A DNA stretch of 64,000 nt from Hibiscus mutabilis (lineage: Eukaryota > Streptophyta > Magnoliopsida > Malvales > Malvaceae): the NCBI GenBank assembly GCA_019671005.1, contig CM033726.1, positions 5,897,213 through 5,961,212 of the forward strand. The letters run 5' to 3'. The notes under the pieces are model-generated. The model ran no database searches. It had not been told where the DNA came from and saw only the letters and a program-made list of their open reading frames with translations. Both the position numbers and the translations under genes were made by a program. Numbering within the stretch: the first letter of the stretch is position 1; every line of letters starts with the position of its first letter. This document shows positions 55,102-64,000 of this stretch, one piece after another.

Positions 55102-56076
55102 TGTAACCCCCTAAATTTAACTTAATTTCTTAGGTCAAATCCTGGGAGTCAAGTTTGAAAAACTTGTCCCTTAAGAAATGCATTTTAGGTTTACTTATTT
55201 ATAAAATAAAGTAATAAGTAAATAAAAATTATAATAGCAAAATATCTTAATTGTAAAATCCAATCATTAAAACATATTATGAATGTTTAATAAAATATCT
55301 AATTAAAATCTGGAACTGCATGCGAAAACATAATCCCATAATATAATGTCCAAAGTCTGAGTACATAGATGTCCTAAAATACAAAATAATAATATGAAAG
55401 TTTAAATAAAATAGTTCATACTGATGATTAAATATCTGAGAAAAATATGAGAAGCTCCAAGTACTGAGTCGCCTAATCAGTCTGAGTATATCTGAAAGAA
55501 GAAGCTATGGGGTGTAAGCTAAAGAGCTTAGTGTATCTCTAAAGTGAAAACAATCACAAATAAAATAGTATTTTATTTTTTGATAAATTCTTTTCTGAAA
55601 ACACAGCAAATCCAATAAATTCAAATCATAACGATATGATGTCCGATGCATGACTCAATACCCGACTATCCGTTATCATACAGAGTGGAAGATTGCCCTT
55701 GCCAGAGTGGAGATTTCTCTCACCAGAATGGAGGTTTCCCTCGCTTTTTTCGAACACAGATCTGATCCCATAACACAACGATATGATTTAAAAAAACATA
55801 AATCCGAACTCTTACGAGTAACTCATTTTCGAAAATCCGATGCTTGATTTTAAAACACAATATAACATGCCATGTATGATGTTTCAAAATAATCTCAAAT
55901 ATAAATCAGATAATAAATCAAGCAAGGTACAAAACATCATTTATAACACAATAAAAACACACCAATATGTGGCACAGGAAGAGACACACCTTAGCAACCA
56001 GTAGCTCTAATACCGAGCAGAACGCGTCTCACGCTCAAGTCTAGCTGAATCAGATCCTAATAGGTAAAAACACTAC
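55102..56076. repeat. Unclassified interspersed repeat, perhaps an LTR piece
   Basis: It starts TGTAACCCCCTAAATTT, the form of some chromovirus LTR starts, and ends at TAAAAACACTAC where the next family-2 LTR begins. It is AT-rich, with no coding potential beyond a 65-codon frame. Three 21-22-bp repeats starting CAGAGTGGA or CAGAATGGA lie at 55681-55744. I could not assign it to a family. Confidence 0.4.
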
Positions 56077-56757
56077 TGATGAGTGATTTAAATAATTATT
56101 ATTTTGTTATTAATTACTCCTTGTTAATTATTTGATCTTGTTAATTATTTGATATTGCTAATTTGGGTTGTTTTTATTCGTTTTTGCGCAGGACCTCAAT
56201 TTCCAGAAAATAGCACTAAAAGAGCATGTTTTGAGATTTTTTTCTGGAATCAAGGCTGAGTTAGTGGGCATGAATCTGGGCATGAAGGCTGACGTGGCGT
56301 CCGGTCAGCAGTTTCTAAAAGATGATGTCAACAGCGTCGGATAGCTTATCAGCCGCGAATCGATAGCTTATCAGCTGGGATTTTAAATTCAAACTTAGGA
56401 TTATCATTTTTTTAATTTAAATATTTTTAGGATTTATCTATTATCTTTTAGAGTTATTTTTAGGGTTTTAGAATACTATAAATACCCCATTGGGGTAAGC
56501 TAGAAAATCATCTCTCATTTTAGCTTTGTTTTTATTTTGGAAGTTTTATAAAATTCTCTCTTCTTTTCATTTTTGTTCATTTAGTTTTTTACTTTCTTTT
56601 AAAATGCTAAGCATGGTTTTCACCGTAATCATGCTTAGCTAAAATTTTGTATTAGCTAAGGGCTTAAAGCGAAGATTCGATTCACCTTGTGAGAATTAAA
56701 AAGCACTTAACAACTTTGTTTTACATTCTCAATTTTCTAAAAACCTAGATCATCAAT
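56077..56757 (+). repeat. Partial family-2 LTR, interrupted by E2
   Basis: TGATGAGTGATTTAA at 56077 starts an LTR that matches those of H and E2 (ATCAAGGCTGAGTTAGTGGG, TGACGTGGC at 56290, TATAAATA at 56477 with TACCCC-ATT-GGGGTA). It runs to 56757, where E2 begins inside it. A 17-bp unit (CTTGTTAATTATTTGAT) is doubled near 56122-56155. Confidence 0.75.
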
Positions 56758-58052
56758 TGATTAGTGCTTAAATTATGCATTATTCTATATCTAATTACTC
56801 CTTGATTGATTGTTTTAAGTTGATAATGTGAGCATTTTTGTTCATTTTCCATACAGGACAGTAGATTACAGGAATATTGCTTAAACTGCAATTTTTGATT
56901 TTCTGGATTCATGGCTGGATTAGTGGGCATGAAAGTCTGACTGCACGCCACGTCAGCAGGTTCTAGAAGACGCCACGTCAGCAGCAATGATAGCTTATCA
57001 GCCGCATATTAAATAACTTATCAGCCGGATTTTAAATTCAAACTTTGGATTTATCTTTTGTAATTAATTTAATTAATTTAGGATTTATCTTTTATCTCTT
57101 TAGGGTTATTTTTAGGGTTTTAGGCTGCTATAAATACCCCATTTGGGGCAAACTCAAATCATATCTCATAACTGATATTCTCATTCTTAGCTTTGTTTTT
57201 ACTTTTAAGGTTTTATAAAATTCTTTCTTTTCTTTAGTTCTTGCTTTAAGTTTTTTTTTATAATGCTAAGTATGATTTTTCCCATAATCATACTTAGCTA
57301 AATTCTCCATAGCCAAGGGCTAAAGCAATGGCTTAATTCTAATGTGAGGTTTGAAAAGCACCTAAACAATTTCTGGTATCTCTCTTAGTTTTCTAAACTT
57401 AATTTCAAAATCAAAATGATTTCAAAACCAAAGATTGACGTTGGTTAGGATGTTGTTTTGGTTAAATGTGTGGGAGGAAGGATTGGCTATTGAAGCACAT
57501 TCGACTTCCTGGGAACACACTTAGCAAAATTGTTTGCTAAGAGGAAATTGAGATCGGAATCAGTTATTATTGAAATGACATAGTCCGAGTCGACTTTACT
57601 TAAACATTTTTGATCTACAACATTGTTGTTGAATAGATCAATTTCCAAAATCGATACCAAAGATGACACTTGGGTATTCGGTATACAAGGCACAGTCACA
57701 AGGATTGATCCTTGAAGACGAGTAACCGACATGAACCCCGAAGTGAAAAATCATTTTTCCAATGATCCGAGGGAACTGAGTCAAAGAAAAAGCTCGAGGC
57801 TAATCTTTACCATATTTAATCCACTTCCTAAATTTCGTCTACAATCTCTTATTTGTTTTACTTAATTCACCATTCCCCACCATACTTAAATATTATTCAA
57901 CTCTCTTCTTGGCTCACCGATTGAAAACATAAATCAGGAAGTTCTCTTAGTCCCTGTGGGATTGACCCTTACTTCTATTCTACTACGTTTGAATTCCATT
58001 ATTTATTATTTGAGAAGAAAGAATTATTTTGACGCAAAAATGACCCGTGTCA
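56758..58052 (+). repeat. 5' LTR of element E2
   Basis: About 1295 bp, from TGATTAGTGC to CCGTGTCA. The U3 region holds two GCCACGTCA motifs (56947-56955, 56972-56980) and two CTTATCAGCCG boxes. TATAAATA is at 57129-57136. The end is fixed by the primer site. Confidence 0.8.
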
Positions 58053-58055
58053 AAT

Positions 58056-58074
58056 TGGCGTCGTTGCTGGGGAC
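58056..58074 (+). other. Primer-binding site of E2, tRNA-Asp type
   Basis: TGGCGTCGTTGCTGGGGAC follows the LTR after AAT. It fits the tRNA-Asp 3' end with two differences. Confidence 0.75.
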
Positions 58075-58108
58075 TACGGTGAAGTTACTGATTATTTTTG
58101 TTTGATTT

Positions 58109-59800
58109 ATGACCAGGAGGAATCCGGGAGAACAAGCAGAATATAACCCGAAGATTGAAGCATACCCTCGAAGATTACACGCCCAAACACTTCAAGAAAA
58201 GAAGTAAAGACAGTGAAAACAACGATTAGAACGTGATCTAGAAATAGCATATAAAGCAAAATCACATTTTGACCACACAATCGAAGAACCAGTTCCGATA
58301 GGAGACAATGACCAAACTATTCGACAACTGACTGCGGCCCCTGATGATAACCAGCCGATGTACATAACATTCCCGAATGGCGAGACACCATTCGCTCTCA
58401 AGACAGCCTTAATACATCTTTTACCAACCTATCACGGTTTGCCAAGTGAAAATCCACATAAACATCTAAAGGAATTTCACATGGTCTGTTTAAGCACAAA
58501 ACCACAGGGGGTCTCTGAAGATCAAATAAAACTTCGCGCCTTTCCCTTTTTCTCTAGCTGATATTGCTAAGGATTGGCTATTTGATTTACCCTCCAACTC
58601 GGTTTCAACTTGGACTGACATGGCTCACCTATTTCTTGACAGGTTTTTCACAGCAGCTAAGGCAAGCGAGCTAAGGCGAAGCATCCTGAGTATCCAATAA
58701 AAGGATACTAAATCTTTATATGACTACTGAGAGCGTTTCAAAAAGCTATGCGCAAACTGTCTGCAACACGATTTGTCTGAACAAACGCTTCTCTAGTATT
58801 TTTATGAAGGTTTAACACCCATGGACATGAAAGTGGTAGACGCAACAAGTGGAGGAGCTCTTGTTAACATTACTCCAACAGCGGCAAGAACATTAATATC
58901 TACTATGGCTGCCAACTCGCAACTATTTCACCCTTCTAGTGAACCATATCGACGGGTTCACGAGGTAAGTACAGTTTCGCTGGAAAACAAAATTGATAAG
59001 TTAGTTGATATTGTTCAATCTCTCGTTGCAGATAAAAGAATTGTAGCCAGGCTTTGCGGGATATGTACGAGTCTAGAGCATCTGACGGACTGTTGTCCGA
59101 TTATATAAGAAGATGACACTGCGCAAGTGAATGCCATAGGAAATTTTCCAGGATCTCCGCAAAGACAATACAACCCCAACGCCAACTCGTATAATCCAGG
59201 TTGGAAAAATCATCCGAACTTCAGTTATGCTCAAAATCAAAGGCAAAGTCAACCATATCAGCAAAGACAACCCATTCAACAACAATATCAACAACCGAAG
59301 TCATCATTGGAATCCATCGTTGAATGGTTGGCAATATCCCAAGAGAAGTTTCAAACCCGCACTGAGGCTCACCTACAAGATTTGGACAAACAAATGACCC
59401 AGTTAGCTCAAACTGTGGGGAGACTAGAGTCGCAGGGAAGACTTCCTTCTCAAACGGACTCAAATCTGAGAGAGAATGTGAGTGGTATCACCCTCCGAAG
59501 TGGAACTGTTGTCACACCTGAAGTCCTAAAAGAGAATGTCGAACGGTCAAAGAAAGGTAAGGAAAAGCCACCCTCCGACGTCCAAGGTACATCTTCATCG
59601 CCACCACCACCTCTTTCTCATGAAATCGCACCACCCTTCCCATCAAGATTGATGAGGCGTGACAAGAGAGCCGAAGAGAAGGAAATCTTAGAGGTGTTCC
59701 AAAAAGTACAAGTCAACATACCTCTCATAGAAGTAATCCGACAAGTGCCAAGGTATGCCCGATTTCTAAAGGAGCTTTGCACCACAAAGAAGTGACTGAC
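58109..59800 (+). pseudogene. gag of element E2
   Basis: The ATG at 58109 starts MTRRNPGEQAEYNPKIEAYP. A TAA at 58205 ends the first frame, and the capsid resumes at 58358 (ITFPNGETPFALKTALIHLL, SENPHKHLKEFHMVCLSTKP). After small shifts near 58540, the frame from 58821 has DMKVVDATSGGALVNITPTA and the zinc knuckle CGICTSLEHLTDCC at 59055-59096. A Gln-rich stretch and GITLRSGTVVTPEVLKENV (59488) follow in the 222-codon frame 59127-59795. Stops at 59106 and 59793 break it. It is better preserved than the gag of E1. Confidence 0.75.
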
Positions 59801-60340
59801 TGGTCACGGGAAGGTAAACCTGGGAGAACATGTCTCAGCAGTATTTCAGCGAAAGTTTCCACCAAAGATGAAAGAACAAGGTATGTTCGGTATACCTTGC
59901 AAAATAGGAAATGTTTTAATTAAACGCGCAATGTGTGACTTAGGAGCTTCAATTAACGTTATGCCTCTTTCTGTTTATAAAATTATTACTAACGAACCTT
60001 TGAAGGAAACAAGAGTAACTATCTAGTTGGCTGATCGTTCTATTATCTATCCGGAGGGAGTGCTTGAAAATGTCTTAGTGAAAGTCGATGTTCTAATTTT
60101 TCTTGCCGACTTCTATGTCATCGACATGGAAAACGATAGGAGGAACACTTGCTCTGAGGTACTTTTAGGCCGACCCTTCCTAAGCACTGCGCATACAAAG
60201 ATTGATGTGAGAAGCGGTATATTAACAATGGAATTTGATGGTGAGGTCGAGAATTTGAAGTTTATAAAGCGATGAAATACCCATATCAAGTTGAAAGAAT
60301 TAATTCTGTCAATATTATTGATCTTTTAGTTGATGAATTT
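59627..60340 (+). pseudogene. Retropepsin protease of element E2
   Basis: FPSRLMRRDKRAEEKEILEV (59637) and NIPLIEVIRQVPRYARFLKE precede a TGA at 59793. Then come PPKMKEQGMFGIPC, CDLGASINVMPLSVYKI with the catalytic Asp at 59937-59939, a TAG at 60025 in place of a probable CAG, LADRSIIYPEGVLENVLVKV, and LLGRPFLSTAHTKIDVRSGI (60165-60225). The catalytic site is intact, unlike in E1. A short shift near 60248 leads into the linker to RT, which is coding in a third frame (MLPSVLQAPEIELK, 60464-60507). Confidence 0.75.
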
Positions 60341-60463
60341 GTTTAATCTATTTTTTCGATAATTTTTACAGGGATTTTAAACTTTGCCGCAGAGAGGAAG
60401 AAATGGAGTTTGAACATATTTTATCTATCAATTCTGATTTATTTTATCTCCCTCAAAAACTAA

Positions 60464-62040
60464 AATGTTACCTTCTGTTTTGCAGGCGCCAGAGATAGAA
60501 TTAAAATAGTTGCCGGTGCACTTGAAATATGCCTTTTTGGGAGAAAATAAAACCTTGCCGGTGATAATCTCAAACAAGTTGTCCGAAGAAGAAAAGAACG
60601 CACTAGTGAAGATATTGCGCACGTACAAGGAAGCCATAGGATGGACTATTGTCGATATTAATGGACTTAGTCCCTCGACTTGTATGCATAAGATTAAAAC
60701 AGAAGAAGGAGCGAAACCCTCTAGACAAGGACAACGCCGTTTGAACCAACCAATGATGGAGGTAGTAAAAAAGGAGATAAAGAAACTCCTTGATGCAGAT
60801 GTAATCTATCACATTTTTGACAGTGACTGGGTAAGTCCAATTCATGTGGTACCTAAAAAGACCGGAGTGATAGTGGTCCAAAATTTCGAAGGAAAGTTAG
60901 TCCCAACGCGTGTACAAAATGGATGGAGAGTCTGTATCGACTACAGGAAGTTGAACTCTCTCACTAGAAAAGATTATTTTCCCCTTCCCTTTATAGATCA
61001 AATGATTGAGAAATTAGCCGATAAAACTCATTATTGTTGCCTTGATGGTTTTTCAGGTTTTTTTCCAAATTCCAGTTGCGTTAGAAGACCAAGAGAAAAT
61101 AACTTTTACTTGCCCGTTCGGTACATTTGCATATCGAAGGATGCCCTTTGGCCTTTGTAATGCACCGGCCACTTTCCAGAAATGTATGCTGAGTATTTTT
61201 TCTGACTATGTGGAGAAGGGCATCGAAGTCTTCATGGATGACTTTACGGTATACGGTAGTTCTTTTAATGAGTGTCTTAGTAATTTAACTAATGTGCTTA
61301 ATAGATGCCTAGAATTTAATCTTGTTTTGAATTATGAAAAATGTCATTTTATGGTTAATAAGGGTTTAATTTTGGGACATATTGTGTCATCTAATGGAAT
61401 TGTCGTTGATAAGGCCAAGACCGATATTATACGCTCACTACCTTACCCCACATTTGTGAGGGAGGTTCATTCTTTTCTTGGCCATGCAGGTTTCTACCGA
61501 AGATTTATTAAAGATTTTTCAAAGTTGACGCGACCGTTGTGTGAGCTGTTACAAAAAGATAAAGTATTCGACTTTAATCTTGAGTGCAAAGAATCGTTCG
61601 ATGTACTTAAAGAAAATTTGACCACGGCACCGATCGTCAAAGCACCAAATTGGGAATATGCTTTTGAGCTTATGTGTGACGCATCCGATACGAGCGTTGG
61701 AGCTGTTCTTGGACAAAGAATCGGTAAAGAACCACGTGTTATCGCCTATGCTTCAAGGACTTTGGACTCGGCTCAGAGAAATTACTCCACAATAGAAAAA
61801 GAATTACTTTCTATTATTTTTTCTTTAGAAAAAATTAGATCTTATTTGCTTGGAACTAAAGTGATTGTTTTTTCTGACCATGCAGCTTTGAAGTACCTTA
61901 TGAGCAAAAAGGAGGCGAAACCAAGACTTATCCGATGGATCCTGTTTTTACAAGAATTTAATTTGGAAATTAAAGACAAGAAGGGAAGCGAGAATCTCGT
62001 AGCTGACCATTTAAGTCACATTTCTATTTCTACAGCCAAC
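60464..62040 (+). pseudogene. Reverse transcriptase and RNase H of element E2, one shift
   Basis: The first frame (from 60464, with a TAG at 60508) covers LSPSTCMHKIKTEEGAKPSR, VVPKKTGVIVVQN, GWRVCIDYRKLNSLTRKDYF and CCLDGFSGFF. One extra T in the run at 61058-61066 moves it to the frame of 61042-62736. That frame is open for 564 codons: GLCNAPATFQKCML, FMDDF at 61231-61245 with both Asp present, RNase H from 61660 (AFELMCDASDTSVGAVLGQ, YSTIEKELLSIIFSLEKIRS) and ADHLSHISI at 62000. All catalytic residues I can see are intact, so only the extra T and the TAG separate this from a working RT. Confidence 0.82.
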
Positions 62041-62959
62041 CCGCCAATTAACGATAAGTTCCCGGAAGAATATTTGATGTTGGCGCAGAAAGTGGTTCCA
62101 TGGTTCTCAGACATGGTAAATTACTTGGTCACAGGTAAATTACCCTTAGACTTGCCTAGATCTAGAATTAATCGACTAAAACGGGAGTCCCGATATTATA
62201 TTTGGGATGATCCTTATTTATGGAAGCACTGTTCGGATCAGGTAATTAGGCGATACGTCGTTGAGGAAGAGGTAAATTCTATCCTAGACTTTTGCCATTC
62301 TTATTCATGTGGTGGTCACTTTGGACCAATGCGAACTGCCCATAAAATTTTGGAATGTTGTTTCTTTTGGCCTACTATATTCCGTGATGCTTACTTATAT
62401 TGTAAATCATGTGATAAGTGTCAACGTGTAGGGAATTTAAGCCGAATGAATGAATTACCTCAAAATCCGATTCACGTCTGTGAGATTTTTGATGTGTGGG
62501 GAATCGATTACATGGGCCCATTTACTTCTTCATTTAGAAATTTTTATATCATTCTTGCAGTTGATTATGTTTCTAAATGGGTGGAAGCTAAGGCTACCCG
62601 AAATAATGATGCTAGAACCACTGTTAATTTTTTGAAAAATTCTATCTTTTACAGGTTTGGCACACCACGAGCGATAATTAGCGATCGAATAACCTATTTC
62701 ATCAACAAGGTAATTGACGCGCTCATGAAAAAGTAAACGGCCAGAGGTAATTGACGCGCTCATGAAAAAGTAAATGAGCGATAATTAGCGATCGAATAAC
62801 CCATTTACGGTAACTCAGATTTTTCCTCATGGTGCAGTGGAGATAGAAGACAATTCTGGAGCTCGATTTAAAGTAAACGGCCAGAGGTTGAAGCCGTATT
62901 ATGAGAACGCTCCGGTAGGATTAGCTGAGGAGATCCAATTACAAGAACCTATGCTTTAA
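62041..62959 (+). pseudogene. Integrase of element E2, core deleted and patched
   Basis: In the same 564-codon frame the zinc domain is complete: DDPYLWKHCSDQVIRRYV, YSCGGHFGPMRTAHKIL, CKSCDKCQRVGN. The core keeps the first Asp (WGIDYMGPF near 62500) and the second (IISDR near 62676). After VIDALMKK at 62733 the sequence changes to filler copied from both sides and resumes at 62807 in the C-terminal domain, ending KVNGQRLKPYYENAPVGLAE with a TAA at 62957. By comparison with E1, about 500 bp including the catalytic Glu are missing, so the protein could not integrate DNA. Confidence 0.8.
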
Positions 62960-63437
62960 AATCGACTCGTCAAGCTAACGACGTTAAATAAGCGCTGGAT
63001 GGGAGGCAACCCATTTTTAATTTATTTTGTTTATTTCTTTTTGTTACAAATTTTTCTTAATTTATTTATTTTCTTTCTTTCTATTTTTGCATTAAACCGT
63101 CTACTATCCCTTGTTGCTGATCATATTTCGCATCGATTATGTGCAGGTTCTTCAAGCATGGAGCAAGTTAGCATCTCCCTTTTAATTGGTGCACTATAGC
63201 CGGCCCTTATTCAAATATAGAATCAAATTTTAAAATTTCCCTATCATAATCGGTCAAATTTTGACCCAATCTTGTTGCTTTGTGAGATTATGTGGGCCCC
63301 ACTTGTGATAAGATATCACAATCCTTTCCAAATTCAATTCTTTTACGTTTCTCAGACCTATACTATTACCCTTCTTCTTCAGCCGTTCCCTCAAACCAAC
63401 CTGCCCTCACCAACGACAACCTTCGCTTGCTTCAACA
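62960..63437 (+). other. Noncoding region between integrase and post-pol ORF of E2
   Basis: It contains ATGGG-AGGCAA-CCCAT (62999-63014), a T-rich stretch, and GATTATGTGCAG/GTTC near 63136-63148 as a possible splice acceptor. No gene is seen. Confidence 0.5.
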
Positions 63438-64000
63438 ATGGTGCGCACAAGGGATCAAGCACGCTGGCTCCCCCAAACACCGGCACCCCTAATGCTCAGC
63501 GGTCATCGTCGGATGGCACCACCGCAGTTCCTGGCCGTGCCTAGCAATTCAGACTCGTAGCCCGTTCCTCCGCTGCCTCCCCCACGTCACAGCCGTAGGC
63601 AGCAGCATCAGGCGGCCACCACTCAGCCGAACGACCAGGAACCGGCCCTCGATCACTCAAATGGCCGGTCTGCTCGTTTGATGGGCAGCAACGCGACTGC
63701 CGGGTCTTCACGCCTTCGACCACCGCGTAGCCATCCGGCACCATCGTCCCCTTTCTTTCACTCCATGCCTTCTGCCGCGTCCTCACAGTCGATGCCAGAT
63801 GCCACTGACGCTAACTAGCCACGGCAAGACAGATCCTCAAGGAGGTCGTCACTGTCCTTTCGTTCCATGCACGGCGATGCTGCATTTTCTCATCCCATGC
63901 ATCCATCTCCATCGCATCAAACACCCGAGGTAAATTTTGATTTTATCTCACTTGCCCCTCTGCTAATTTTTTATCCGATTTTTGGCTTTACAGACACCCT
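63438..64000 (+). pseudogene. Start of the Athila post-pol ORF of E2, continues past the window
   Basis: The ATG at 63438 gives MVRTRDQARWLPQTPAPLML, then a Pro/Ser/Gln/Arg-rich region with TAG codons at 63555-63560 and near 63816, both probably from CAG, and continues in frame to the window end (LAPLLIFYPIFGFTD). The last residues match E1 near 52160-52200 (IRPLLMYHAIFGYIEN), which fixes the frame. The ORF type is that described for E1. The rest lies outside the window, so I cannot tell whether the conserved C-terminal part is intact. Confidence 0.65.

Larger units (their letters stand above)
56758..64000 (+). mobile_element. Athila family-2 element E2, runs off the window
   Basis: 5' LTR 56758-58052, primer site, gag, protease, RT/RNase H, integrase with a large patched deletion, and the start of the post-pol ORF to the window end. 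It is the youngest-looking family-2 copy: RT and protease catalytic residues are intact and long frames survive. Confidence 0.85.

Noticed and set aside
60275..60490. A possible intron between protease and RT (TTTTGCAG before GCGCCAGAG), as known in Ogre elements
   Set aside because: A shifted frame reads straight through (MLPSVLQAPEIELK in E2, ILPYILQAPQIDLK in E1), so the segment is coding.

Overview
This window reads as heterochromatic DNA of a flowering plant, probably a dicot. Nearly all of it is nested LTR retrotransposon DNA of the Ty3/gypsy Athila type: gag, protease, RT, RNase H and integrase, then a post-pol ORF, with primer sites complementary to the 3' end of plant tRNA-Asp. Three or four LINE fragments are mixed in. 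One single-copy gene stands out, a small secreted defensin-like gene at 27392-27992 with its own TATA box, intron and poly(A) signal.

Layout. 1-290: end of a tandem repeat. 306-1050 (minus): LINE piece (ORF1 end, ORF2 endonuclease start). 1051-2924: 3' part of an Athila element of family 2 (element H), lacking everything upstream of the integrase stop. 2925-23627: a tandem of two family-1 elements (copies A and B) in the order LTR-internal-LTR-internal-LTR, flanked by one 5-bp target duplication (CCTAT) and inserted into H, which resumes at 23633 and ends in its 3' LTR (23946-25211). 25215-25809 (minus): LINE ORF1 start with an RRM domain, probably the other half of the LINE at 306-1050. 25.8-29.9 kb: the only low-copy stretch, with the defensin-like gene and LINE scraps. 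29.9-30.9 kb: third-family LTR, interrupted by family-1 element C (30925-43002). 43187-55100: family-2 element E1, old, with a family-1-like solo LTR inserted backwards at 46648-48050. 55102-56076: unclassified repeat. 56077-56757: partial family-2 LTR, interrupted by family-2 element E2 (56758 to the window end).

State of the elements. None can encode a complete polyprotein as read. C and E1 carry stops that look like C-to-T changes and E1 has lost protease and RT catalytic residues. E2 is the best preserved (a 564-codon open frame from RT into integrase), but its integrase ends in a deletion patched with locally copied filler DNA. Copies A and B are nearly identical, yet differ by many small indels, most at CHG trinucleotides (CAG, CTG, CCG); this looks like consensus error at methylated cytosines rather than decay, so their frameshifts should not be taken at face value.

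No rRNA, tRNA or CRISPR feature was seen. Element names (A, B, C, H, E1, E2) and families 1-3 are local labels.
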